DNA of 64,000 nt from Saturnia japonica (Eukaryota > Arthropoda > Insecta > Lepidoptera > Saturniidae): positions 6,262,001 through 6,326,000 of the forward strand of contig CM065307.1 in the NCBI GenBank assembly GCA_033032175.1. The letters run 5' to 3'. Shown in pieces: positions 33,263 through 43,114 of the stretch; position 1 is the first letter of the stretch, and every line of letters begins with the position of its first letter. A program made the translations under genes and the position numbers. The notes under the pieces are model-generated. The model did not search any database, was not told the origin of the DNA, and was given only the letters and a program-made list of their open reading frames with translations.

Positions 33263-34563
33263 CAAGGTGTCCAGAAAGGGTATCGGGTATTTGTAAGTTC
33301 AATGAAACAAAAATTATTTGTATGCAATAAAAAAGTTTATTGTTTATTATTAGCATATGAATTGGAGAATTATTTGGAAAAGATGATGTTATCCAAATGA
33401 TGACCGTTACGTTGCTGGCACTCTTCTAAACGGAAACGAAGAGTGGCGATAACACGTTGACACATAGCTATCGATATTGCTGCCATTTCTGACCTGATGT
33501 TTTGCTTTAACTGGGTTAGATTCGTCGGATTGTTTTGATAAACCTTACTTTTAAGGTATCCCCATGCAAAATAGTCAAGCGGGCTAAGGTCGGGGCTTCT
33601 GGGAGGCCAGTTGATGTTACCCCTTCGCGAAATGACTTCATTATGGAATAATTCGTTAACAGCGTCCATTGAGTTATTTGAGGTATGGCAAGTGGCCCCA
33701 TCTTGCTGGAACCACGTTCTTGAGTTGAAACCTGCAAACTCCTGCAACTCTGGGACCAAAAAATTTCGCAACATATCGCAATAACGGTCACTATTCACAT
33801 TAATTGCTCGGCCTCGTTGATCTTCATGAAAATAAGGACCAATTATGCCTTTAGCAGACATAGCGGCCCAAACAACGACCTTTGGGCTATGCAGGGGTCG
33901 TTCATGCTTTCGTCTCGGATTTTCCACTGCCCAGTACCGACAATTCTGCTTATTAACATGACCATTCAGGTGAAAATTTGCTTCGTCACTGAACAGTATG
34001 TTGTTAAAGTTGTTAAATCGCTGCAGCATTTCGTTCGCAAAATTCAGTCGATTAGCATAGTCCGTATCCTTCAATTCTTGAACCAATTGAATTTTATAGG
34101 CTTTTAGATGTAAGTCTTTCTTTAAAATCGAATGTTAAGACGATTTTTTGATGTTCTACGCTGGGTTCGCTTTCGGATGGATAAAGACGGATTTTGACGA
34201 ACCGACGCCTCAACTTCTTCAATTGTTTCTTCATCGCGAACTGAACGAGGACGACCAGAGTTTTGAATTTTAACTGTCGCACCTGTATTCTCGAACATCC
34301 TGATCCATTTCCTAATGCTATCTTCACTTGGCGCATGGCGTGTACGATATTCCGCACGATAGAGACGTTGAGCAGTCACTATTGAATCACCATTACGATA
34401 ATACGCTCGTACGCAAAATGCGCGATGCGTCCCCGAGTACTGTTCCATCGTGACTAAAACTCCACATAAATGGTGTACGCACGAACCCTCCCGCAGCTTT
34501 AGACGCCGTTCGAATATGTCAGCGCGTACTGTAACAAATACCCGATAACCTTCTGGACACCTT
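33263..34563 (-). mobile_element. Tc1/mariner-superfamily transposon, about 1.3 kb
   Basis: The left end is TA|CAAGGTGTCCAGAAAGGG then TATCGGGTATTTGT (33263-33294). The right end is the inverted ACAAATACCCGATAACC then TTCTGGACACCTT|TA (34533-34565). This gives terminal repeats of about 30 bp and TA target duplications, the hallmark of the superfamily. The terminal G expected at the right end is missing here but present in the duplicated copy at 35514. The element encodes one transposase on the minus strand. Confidence 0.85.
33370..34448 (-). pseudogene. IS630/Tc1/mariner-family transposase, frameshifted
   Basis: This is the cut-and-paste transposase of the surrounding element. Frame 34448 to 34122 starts MEQYSGTHRAFCVRAYYRNG and holds the N-terminal helix-turn-helix DNA-binding region (SIRKWIRMFENTGAT). 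Frame 34086 to 33370 (open upstream to about 34140, through ILKKDLHLKAYKIQL) holds the catalytic core. Counting from its Met, the catalytic triad is D34 (LFSDEANFHLNG), D129 (WFQQDGATCH) and D166 (RSPDLSPLDYFAWGYLK), with 36 residues between the last two acidic residues. Asp in the third position places it with the mariner-like side of the superfamily. The two halves are out of frame with each other near 34137-34180, so no complete protein can be made from this copy as sequenced. The nearby duplicated flank is also rich in small indels, so sequencing error is a possible cause. Host regulation is not visible. Confidence 0.85.
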
Positions 34564-35010
34564 TATAATTTGAAGACATTGAAACATCCAAGCCAACTTC
34601 AACTGCACGTAGTGCACTTGTTATTTAACAAGAGGTTAAAATGGCGATAGCGCGTCGCGTAGTGCTATACAGCTAACTAGTTCGCGAGCACCATGCATAT
34701 GGTGAAAGCCGTCATAGTGTACTCGCTTATTCGTCGTATTTCGGTATTAGTTGGTGCATATCCAGTTTAATTACATCAGGCCTGCACGACAGCGCGACTG
34801 ACGACGTAATTATTATTAATCTGTAGGTAGTTGCCGACATAAGATATGTCCGCCGCTTTACACAGGCAAAGTCCGCGCGTCACTTTGCCGTGCTATTATA
34901 TAAAAAAGGAATGAACTTTTCTATCAGACGGCTTCTTTGACACCTTTGTGCCCATAAAATAGGAGTGCATACACTAACATACGCTGATATGCCTGTACCC
35001 TGGGTTTTCA
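34435..35010. repeat. noisy duplication, copy 1 (transposon right end plus flank)
   Basis: Matches 35377-35955 in order over its whole length, including the last about 130 bp of the transposon and about 450 bp of flank. Most differences are 1-3 base indels, often in short homopolymers (CCCTCCCGCAGC against CCCCTCCCCGCACCC). It contains a family P retroposon at 34690-34910. Confidence 0.8.
34690..34910 (+). repeat. retroposon family P, copy 2
   Basis: CACCATGCATATGGTGAAAG, TTTCGGTATTAGTTGGTGCA, TATCCAGTTTAATTACATC and CACTTTGCCGTGCTATTATA. The CATGCATATGG start matches 49491-49505. Confidence 0.6.
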
Positions 35011-35376
35011 ATGTTTTCAATTAAAGTGCATTCATTAGCGTGTTGGGTATTAGTTTACGCGGTCAAGGTTATTTATGCAGTGGAGATATAAATAAAAAGT
35101 TGATTTGTGCAGTATTTGCTGTTTTTGTAAAAAATTGCGTTTTCATAACGCCGTGTCGTCACTCGTAGAAGTAAACTATACAAATAGGCAATAATAAAAG
35201 GTCTATTTATGACATCAGAGCATTCAGTACAATAACACATACGTAATTGTTAGCGGGCTATATGTATGTCTAAGCTTAATGCGTTATTTCGGACGGGTCA
35301 TGTTTAGAGTACTGAGTACTGCTCTAATGCCATATTACGCAGCGCGAAATGTCATGCCATATGGCATTACTTCTTA
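35011..35376. other. spacer between the two duplicate copies
   Basis: 366 bp that occur once. TTTAGAGTACTGAGTACTGC and CATGCCATATGGCATTAC form short palindromic stretches near the start of the second copy. No gene. Confidence 0.4.
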
Positions 35377-35955
35377 GAGTACTGTTTTGCGCATGTCTAC
35401 TCCACAAAATGGCGGACGCCACGAACCCCTCCCCGCACCCTTTAGACGCCCCGTTTCGAATATGGCGCGAAAACAAATACCCGATACCTTTTCTGGACAC
35501 CTTGTATATATTTGAAGACTTGAAACATCCAAGCCAACTTCAACTGCACGTAGTGCATCTTGTTATTTAACAAAGGAAAAATGGCGATAGCGGGGTGCTA
35601 GTGCTATACAGCTCAACTAGTTCGCGAGCACCATGCATATGGTGAAAGCCCGTCATAGTGACTCGCTTATTCGTGTCGTTTTTCGGTATTAGTTGGTGCA
35701 TATCCAGTTTAAATTACCTCAGGCCTGCACGACAGCGGCGACTGACGACGAATTATTATTAATCTGTAGGTAGTTGCCTATATAAGTTTATGCTGCGCTT
35801 TAACACCAGGCAAAGTTCCGTCAGCGTCACTTTGCCGTGCTGTTATATAAAAAAGGAATTAACTTTTCTATCAGACGGCTTTTTAACCTTTGTGTCTATA
35901 AGAATAGGAGTGCATACACAACATACGCTGATATGCCTGTACCCCGCGGTTTCTC
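35377..35955. repeat. noisy duplication, copy 2
   Basis: Second copy of 34435-35010. Its transposon end (ACAAATACCCGATACC ... CTGGACACCTTG|TA at 35514) is a better match to the far left terminal repeat than copy 1 is. It also carries a family P copy (35635-35850). The signal-peptide-like frame 35349-35570 is read across the transposon end and is not a gene. Confidence 0.8.
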
Positions 35956-36166
35956 CCGCATATACTTAAGAAGAAATCAATGAATGATGACTTATAATAA
36001 TTATGTATAGACAATATTTTTATCGGGCAGCCAGATGGTCACGTCGCGGCACTACTTTAGACATAGACCCGCGCCGAATGTTGAATTATTTTAATTTTGC
36101 ATTATCTCTCAAACTGTGCATCCAAATAACATGCTGTAAAGACGAAGTTTAACTTAGTATAGATCT

Positions 36167-36395
36167 GGGGAGTTTTGGAGGGATCTCGAACTGTCATGTA
36201 TCGATTTTTATTTTAATCCATGTAGGTACTTTTGTTATTTGATCCTTTATTATTTAATTTTGCCGGCATTTTACCTATTTAGTTTAATGGTCGTGCAAAT
36301 GTGAAGGTCGAGTATTTAAGTTACCACAAAAACTCCCTGGACAGTTTTAACAAGGAAGCCACTGTTTTGTTTTGGAGATTACAAGAATAATTAGA
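36167..36395 (+). repeat. dispersed repeat family X, copy 2
   Basis: GGGGAGTTTTGGAGGGATCT, TCGATTTTTATTTTAATCCA, GCCGGCATTTTAC, CACAAAAACTCC and GTTTTAACAAGGAAGCCACT match copies at 16874 and 41071. Confidence 0.6.
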
Positions 36396-36442
36396 AAAAA
36401 TATTTAATTTCATTTGACGTTAGTAGTAGACGAACACAGTTG

Positions 36443-36676
36443 CTATTCAATAAAAATAAAGAGACTAGAAGAGGACAACATCGATCTTAATAAATCAATC
36501 AACGTCCCTTTGAAATTCAGTACAAATCGAATGAACTTAGTTCGCTTACGATCTACTGGTTTATACCTACTGTACTTCACAAACGTTACATCCGCTGCTA
36601 CATATATGAACACAGGTAACATAAAGAGCACAATTTGCACCAGCAACGTAAGAATAAGGCCTTTCTCCCACGACGT
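36443..36676 (-). CDS. unidentified open frame with one predicted membrane helix
   Basis: The minus frame is open from the codon after a TGA at about 36677 to the stop near 36443, about 78 codons, without an ATG at its start (first ATG within LFMLPVF). It reads SWEKGLILTLLVQIVLFMLP, continues with VFIYVAADVTF, a hydrophobic stretch of about 25 residues, then a basic region (YSRYKPVDRKRTKFIRF). This resembles a membrane protein segment. I see no good acceptor or donor and recognise no family. The plus strand is open too (36414-36710), so strand choice is uncertain. Its upstream edge overlaps a short inverted repeat (36656-36700 against 36834-36885). It could be chance or a decayed repeat. Confidence 0.2.
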   Translation of the reverse strand, partial: TSWEKGLILTLLVQIVLFMLPVFIYVAADVTFVKYSRYKPVDRKRTKFIRFVLNFKGTLIDLLRSMLSSSSLFIFIE

Positions 36677-36709
36677 AATTCACAAACGACTAAGGCGAGA
36701 ACCATCTTA

Positions 36710-37256
36710 GGTCGAGCACAACTATACTGACTGACGTCAAAGTTTGCGTTTGACAATCAAACGCGTAGTCGACGCGTCGTTTCGTGTGCGGAACGTAGCA
36801 AAATTGTATGGCGGCTACTTACGAGAAACTAGTAGGGTTTCAAACGCGAGTCGCAAATAGCCTCGTGAGAGAAAGGCCTAAACGATTTACAGTCTAGCTG
36901 TGTGTAAACTGCATCGGCGACATGCTCCCTCGGGCAGAACGATGAGACGTGGCTGGGTGTAAAATGATGTGTAAATATCGTCGTGCATCTATTTTGGTTA
37001 GTTCCAAGCATTACCTAGTTTACTCTCATATGACTAATGAATGTACGATTAACCACTTTAAAAAAGGTGAAGTGTCATGAGATCTATGGCAGATCTGAAA
37101 CACCTAAATTTAATCATATTTAATAAATAAAAATATAATTGAAATAGTTATTTATAAAATAAATTATCAATGTTTGTGTTTGGTTTGATTCACTTGATTG
37201 CTGTGTACACGGCTAAGACGTTTCACTGTATTTTACGCTTTATGTATTTAATACAG
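36710..37256. other. GC-richer non-coding DNA with an inverted repeat
   Basis: AGGCCTTTCTCCCACGA at about 36658 recurs inverted (TCGTGAGAGAAAGGCCT) at about 36862. No supported gene. Frame 36829-37011 (-) crosses this repeat and is not called. Confidence 0.35.
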
Positions 37257-37418
37257 TACTTTACGTGTGTTAGTGTATCAGCGTGGTTGCTTATCTCACA
37301 TGTTATTTGTGAATGCCCGTGATTTTTTTGAGTTTGAGATAGTGAACCTTTCACTTAAACTCATGATATTCACGAATGACCTGTAACCACGCTGATACAC
37401 TAACAAACACGTAAAGTA
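37257..37418. mobile_element. foldback MITE with long inverted repeats
   Basis: TACTTTACGTG (37257-37267) pairs with CACGTAAAGTA (37408-37418), and TGTTAGTGTATCAGCGTGGT (from 37268) pairs with the inverted block ending near 37406, one 2-base insertion apart. Pairing continues more loosely through TTGTGAATGCCCGTGAT/ATCATGATATTCACGAAT and TTGAGTTTGAG/CTTAAACTC, so nearly the whole 162 bp can fold on itself. The outermost TA on each side fits a TA target duplication, suggesting a Tc1/mariner-driven element. Confidence 0.75.
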
Positions 37419-39249
37419 TTGAGTGAGTACTACACACCGTGTAGTTAGAGAGAAGTGTTCAGAATAAATAGTTAGTATCCATAGGAGCACTGAGTCAGAC
37501 AGAGCCAAACAGACGCGATGCTGGCCGAACGGCACGTAGGCGACGTCCAATCAAAACCTTAATACTCCCTTCCAAACTCGCCATTAGATATTACACATCA
37601 TAATAGTTTATTTTCAAACTATCTCTATAAAATATCAATTAAATACTTTTCAATAGACATTAAGGGGATTTTTGAAACGAGAATATTACCAGTGTAAGGC
37701 ATTTATGTCCGGTTATATTACGACCACTGTTACCTACTTTTTGCGTATTAATCGTCAGGTATTTCAAGTTAACTAACAGAATAAACTATAATAAACCTGT
37801 TATTTATGTAACGATAATGGTATTATTCTTATATTTTATCTTATATATAAAAATCTTGTGTGCGTCTGTTAGTGATCGTGTAACTTTTGAACAAGTCGAC
37901 CGATTGATCACATATTCACATATATGTTTTATTGAGACATATCTACATAACTATGTTAGGGCCCGAAAGGTGGTTCTTTAGTCGTTAGTAACAAATTATA
38001 GATTAATGAACCAAATCATTTTATACTCATAATATATTTTTTTTTAGTGCCGTAAAAGAAAATAAAACCTGAACCTGAAAGGTGGTTCTTATGGTCCAGC
38101 CATTAATTTAGAAAATAAAACTTAAAGCATAGATCTAGCATCAAAGAACCTCTTAAATGTGCAGAGCAAGTTTATAAGTATTCTATTGAATAAGGTGTTT
38201 CACGGACGCGGACGTAAACGTGTTTGAAAAGCACTCACATCACAGAAGCGCGGCGAAGTGCGAGATCGCTATTCTACGAAGCACTTGAAATATCACTTGC
38301 CAATATAAACTGCAGCGTTTCCAATATATCGTATTTCCTTGTCTTATCGAGGGGATATTTAGAAGTTGTTTAGAATATAGATTTACTAGTGTGTTGTTAC
38401 GTCACTGTCAAATCGATTAAGGATGCGACCACAGTGATCTGTGGATGCGACTAATTAATTTAGTTTCAATACTAATTATCGTACATTATTATTTATTGTA
38501 TCTCCTAAAACGTATATCATATGATTTATAAATATTAATTATTATTAGAATTATTTAAGCCATAAATGAATGGTGATGTATTTTTACATTCATAAGATTT
38601 TTTGTAAATATTTCTTTCTTTTTTTATAAATATTAAAATTCGCATTTTTTACAATCCATTTTTAAACATGAAAATAAGATGTGCATTTAAGGTAATAAAA
38701 AAATCTTGTGTGTACTTATGTACGTTCTTTGGCGTAAAAAAAAACACAATTCCAAAAATTTATCCCGCGTACCAACAACACGATGAATTTTTTCATTAAT
38801 GGATAAAGAAGCCATCACTGATAATTGTGTAAACTCATTTTACTGTTTTTTTTAATATATATTTTCAAATTAATATAATGCTTATTTATACAAAAATTTA
38901 AGTTAGCAAAATGAATTTCATTATTATCATTTATAGCTAACTTCACCTTACTGCAGTTCCGTCACTCTCAATTTTACCCTCTAATAAAAACGCGCCAAAA
39001 GAAGAACCAAAACCTTAAAATATTTAAAAAATTCACAAGTATGAAATACTGCAGACTGAATGAATCCACAGCCAGATTATGTCTCGAATACATGGAATAT
39101 TTATATACGATCATATTTGAAAAGATTTGGTAAAAAAGTGGATTAATTTGGAGATTATTGTTTGTGTGTTATGTCGGCGTTTACCAATTCACAAAGCGTC
39201 ACGCATCGTTTAAAGTCCACTTTATCAGTATTTAATAAACGTATATTAC
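37419..39249. other. AT-rich DNA, little recognised
   Basis: A Helitron-like start TCTTATATATAAAAATCTTG at about 37839 and a related AAAAATCTTGTGTGTAC at about 38698 are visible, without ends. The phrase GAAAGGTGGTTCTTTA occurs near 37968 and, slightly changed, near 38078. No supported gene. Confidence 0.35.
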
Positions 39250-39330
39250 CTTCATTACTTGTATGTTCCGAGAATATTAATTTGAGCTCCTCATAAATAA
39301 TGCAAAGGAGATTATATGCAATAACTTCTT
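39250..39330 (-). CDS. possible internal exon, unidentified
   Basis: On the minus strand the acceptor TTATTGTGGTTCTAG is followed by two bases, then EEVIAYNLLCIIYEELKLIF and SEHTSNE, then the donor-like AATGAAG|GTAATAT. The frame can also be read on to 39155 (continuing GNIRLLNTDKVDFKRCVTLC) with another possible donor (GAATTG|GTAAAC). The alternation of acidic and hydrophobic residues is protein-like, but the acceptor tract is modest and the sequence is AT-rich, so chance is a real possibility. Its phases (2 in, 1 out) do not fit between the two stronger minus-strand exons. No family recognised. Confidence 0.22.
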
Positions 39331-39344
39331 CTAGAACCACAATA

Positions 39345-40076
39345 AATGTTTTATTGTTTACACATATTATTATCTGTATACACGCAATATAATATGTATG
39401 TATATTTTTCCCTCGAATGTTGGACGTTTATTTTAATATACATACTAGGTACTTATCTATTTAATTTTAATCTTGATTATAAATATCCGTGTTAAGAAGC
39501 GATACGTTCATTTACAAAAATTGTTTAATAATTTCCAGTTGTAATTTATGTTTTATATTTAAAAAAAAACAGTGTACGTAAAGTAATAAATTTTATCTTT
39601 TATATTAAGCTGTATCTCATCCCTACAGATTTAACTATGATAATTTTACTGATACTTATTATACAATCCTATCTATTCATTGCATTTGCTATATTCACTA
39701 CAACGTGATTGTTATTTTTTACTAATTCTATGGTATTTTAATAATATTGTAAATTAACCCAACATTGGTACGTACCAACGCTAATTTCCACTGTAAATCC
39801 ATTTTGTGATGATTTATTCTTATCACTTTATGATATCACTTTTTAATCCCATATTATAAGTAAATGCCTAACCTTAATTGTACATAAAATAACAAATATT
39901 ACCATCGAATATCCACACGAACCACGTCGCGATCTAAAGTAATAAAAATGATATATTCGAATAAGCGATTTACGACCTTTTTTGCTCGATCAGCAAGCTA
40001 TAATTTTAACCCACGTTCACGTTTATACATCAGTAAAATATGTCCTGAATGTTTTAGTAATATTTTTTATCTAAAA
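39345..40076. other. AT-rich DNA, nothing recognised
   Basis: No supported frame or repeat. Confidence 0.4.
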
Positions 40077-40355
40077 CTAGCTATGCTTCACGGTTTCATC
40101 CGTTTTAAATTTATTCCACCAACTTTTCGTCGAGCCGCTCCGCCAACATAGTCTATCGTAATTCTCATTTACCGCACATTCCGTGCTTACTGTAACTTCC
40201 AGATTGCTTGATGGTCATGTTCACTGCTACGCTCCTTAGAGTCGTAGCGTGAAGTTATAATAATAGCCTAAAACCTTTCTCATTAAATATAATCTATAAA
40301 ATGCATTTTACGTTCAAATCGGACAGATTGTTCTAGACTAACAAAAAATCCCTTG
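40077..40355 (-). mobile_element. Helitron family B, minus strand
   Basis: On the minus strand the 3' end reads ACGGATGAAACCGTGAAGCA ... CTAG|T. CAATCTGGAAGTTACAG, CTACGACTCTAAGGAGCGTA and AGGTTTTAGGCTATTATT are family B blocks. The 5' end near 40355 is approximate. Confidence 0.65.
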
Positions 40356-41070
40356 AGCTTTTATTGGTATGGACTAAGCACAATACGCATACAAGAGGCT
40401 TATAGTAGCTTTAAATCGCCAACATATTTTTACTGACAAACTGTTTTTTTTTTTTTAATTTTAAACTCCCTTTTCATTTATTAAGCTCATAAAGATTTAT
40501 CCTTTGTTAATTTAATATAACGTATTTTGATCAAAATATTAATAATCCACATAATTAAAAATTTGTCAACTAAAACACGGAAGCGAACAAAAAGTGATTA
40601 TATCCGTATCATGATATGAAATCCTTAACCAAATCAATTTTTAACAAGGGTCCAACAAAATTTATTATTATTGTATTAAAATCTGTATGGTTATTGAAAT
40701 GTTCTCAAGAATATATAAACTTACAAACCTATTTAAATAAATATAAATTTTGTAAATACATGTATACCTACGCCTGACCTGTATGTTGGAAGTAAACTTG
40801 ATTTGTTCAGGTTTTATACAATACTTAATAGTCTAACAATACAAGGAATATTGTGATTTATTTCTCTGTACAAAGGGGTTTATTTGACTTTTCAAACTTG
40901 TTCTCACAATATTGCAGATATTGGTAATATTGAGATGAAAATTTACGCTTCGTTAACGACCCTAGTCTCGGTGTTACCTACCATGCAAAATTTTAAATAC
41001 TATTTCGAAATGTTCACCTAATTCATTTTCTGAACATGCTCTTAGTTGTTACCCTCGTTTGACTTACTTC
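40356..41070. other. AT-rich DNA, nothing recognised
   Basis: No supported frame or repeat. Confidence 0.4.
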
Positions 41071-41575
41071 ATGAGAGTTGGCGGGATTTTGTCTGTCATG
41101 TTAGCGGAGGCGAAGAACAGAGTGTAAAGTTCCTCATCCGCCATAAAAAAGAGAGAATCCTTCGGCCAGACGGGTGTTTTGTCTGGCGGACAGCTGCCCA
41201 ACGGTTGTCGAATTCTTGTATATATACTCAATTGTTGGGTTAATTTCAATATCGCGATGTAGGATGCGACGTATGTGGATAGATAGATGTTGCTATATAG
41301 GATGCGTCAGTTGTGGCGAGAGATGTCGCTACCTACACATGTGATGATTTTTATTTTAAGTCATAATATTTTGTTATTCGGGCCTATATAATGTAATGTT
41401 GGAGGCATTTTACGTGACGTAGGTAGTTTAGATATTGTGCACAGGTGAAGTGGTTTATAAATAATTACTAGGAACATGCATTTTAAGTTGCCACGACAAC
41501 TCTTTAAAAAGTTTTAATAAGACAGCCGCCATCTTTTTAGAGCTAGGTTCGTTACAACTTACAAGAATAAAAGTT
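41071..41575 (+). repeat. repeat family X, copy 3, carrying insert W
   Basis: The start (GAGAGTTGGCGGGATTTTGT) and the part after about 41340 (GATTTTTATTTTAAGTCATA, GGAGGCATTTTACGTGACGT, ACGACAACTC, GTTTTAATAAGACAGCCGCC) are family X. Between them, about 41104-41338, is extra sequence W (CAGACGGGTGTTTTGTC, GCTGCCCAACGGTTGTCG, TATATATACTCAATTG, ATATCGCGATGTAGGATGCG). W recurs on the other strand at the window end. Frames 41046-41243 and 41064-41249 run through W. Confidence 0.6.
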
Positions 41576-42235
41576 ATAAAAATAATTTAATCACGTCACG
41601 TTGGCATTAAATAAAAAAAAAAAGGCCTACTTCGTTACATTATCATATGCACTTACATAGAAGATACATTTCATAATTAACTTTTGTTTAAGATTGAAAT
41701 GTCATTAAGAAATCAATTTTCTCTCATATAATAACATAATTATTGTGTTTTCAAAACATCCTATATCGAATTTGTCGTTTCATTTAGAAGAAGAAATTGT
41801 TTATTCATATGGTTTGAGCGAATGTTATGATAATTAAAATGTCAACTCAAATTAATTGTGCTGTGATAGAGACATTCACTGCATGGTTCGTTAGTATTAG
41901 GAGAAGTAATCGCCGCGGCTCTCACGTCCGGTGTCCGATACGTCGAACTCGCCGCTGACTAAGACCGGACAGTTGTTTGGCTTTAATTACGGACTGGTTT
42001 GGGTTAATAATTAGAACGAGCAAATTAATTGGATCGTCTACTCAGATAAGTCGGAATTGAAAATCGATTATAGAGGTGCCAAAAACCTATTGCTCACATT
42101 TAGACGTTTTTAATTAAATCAATTTTAATAGAAGCTTTCATTTTCTTTAGCTTTAAACATTAATATTTGAATTTTAAATGATGTAATATGTAATCATATA
42201 GAACACAAGAAACGGGTTTCAAAATCCTACTATAT
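41576..42235. other. AT-rich DNA with a GC-richer patch at 41905-41985
   Basis: The patch (AATCGCCGCGGCTCTCACG, GAACTCGCCGCTGACTAAG) is not shared with other parts of the window. It could be a conserved or regulatory element, but nothing proves it. Confidence 0.3.
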
Positions 42236-42240
42236 TAAAC

Positions 42241-42325
42241 CGAAAGATCGCGGGTTTGATCCCCGCACATGACTAACATTTGTGTGATGAGCATAATTAT
42301 TAGTTGTGTGTCTGGGTGTTAAACA
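42241..42325 (+). mobile_element. SINE family S3 fragment
   Basis: GATCGCGGGTTTGATCCCCG (B box GGTTTGATCCC), then CACATGACTAACATTTGTGT and GTGTGTCTGGGTGTT, in the order known for lepidopteran tRNA-SINEs. Same family as 16436-16530. Confidence 0.6.
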
Positions 42326-42334
42326 GTAATATAA

Positions 42335-42850
42335 TAAACCGGAAGAGATTTTTTGATTTATTCGTTTTTTGGAACTACCAGTCGGATTCAAAAAAATCTT
42401 TTTCTAAATATAATAATAGCCAGATTCATGAGGAATACTACAGGCTATTAAAATTAAGCTACACCTCTCAGGTAGCTTTAAATATTGATTTTTGTTAAGT
42501 CCGAAGACAAAGCGCTCTCGAGCTGGTTTATGCGCATGCGCTAGTGTAATGGTTAGTGATATCTAAATACAATGATCTATAAAATCACTGGTCTTTAGTA
42601 CATTAAAAAAATCTCGCGATATCATGTGCCTACAATCAGGTATTTTGCGACAATTTTTTTATTAAATATTAAAAAGTTATTTATGCGCATCATTATTCGG
42701 TATACCATATTACGAACGAAATAATAATCCTTCCGAACGAAATTTCCTTAAACATTAAGACAATTCCATGAAGATAAACTTTTCCCTTTATAGCATGTTA
42801 TTATTCGGAAAGAAAAATTAAAATAATTCAACTCTGCGGTAAAAACCAAT
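42335..42850 (+). mobile_element. Helitron family E, copy 2
   Basis: GGAACTACCAGTCGGATTC, TACACCTCTCAGGTAGC, GCGCTCTCGAGCTGGTTTAT and GCGCATGCGCTAGTG match 19075-19715. The hairpin/CTAG end is missing. Confidence 0.6.
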
Positions 42851-42924
42851 ATATTTTAATACCGCAAGAAAATTTTACTATTATAAACTGTTACTGTTAT
42901 AAAAAAAATTGCTTAGTATGAAAT

Positions 42925-43114
42925 TGTGTCCCATATTATTGTATGTTTGAATGCACAATCAACGCACGCAAAAATGGCTGAACGGATTTTGATGTTTGCC
43001 AAATAGATAGTTAAACTACAAAAAGGATACTTTTATATCTCAATAAATGGCATATTTTTTATTTCTCTATGAGCCCAATTTTGAAGTCCACGCAGACGAA
43101 ATAGCGAGCAGAAA
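42925..43114 (+). repeat. Helitron-like 3' end, degraded
   Basis: ACGCAAAAATGGCTGAACGG, ATTTTGATGTTTGCCAAATA, then CCACGCAGACGAAATAGCGA and CTATTA. This is the usual order of a lepidopteran non-autonomous Helitron (sense block, then CGCGGACGAAGTCGCG-like hairpin), with the hairpin eroded. Confidence 0.45.

Noticed and set aside
35349..35570. Frame starting with a convincing signal-peptide-like stretch
   Set aside because: It crosses the end of the Tc1/mariner element in the noisy duplicate, and the corresponding sequence in copy 1 is not open in that frame.
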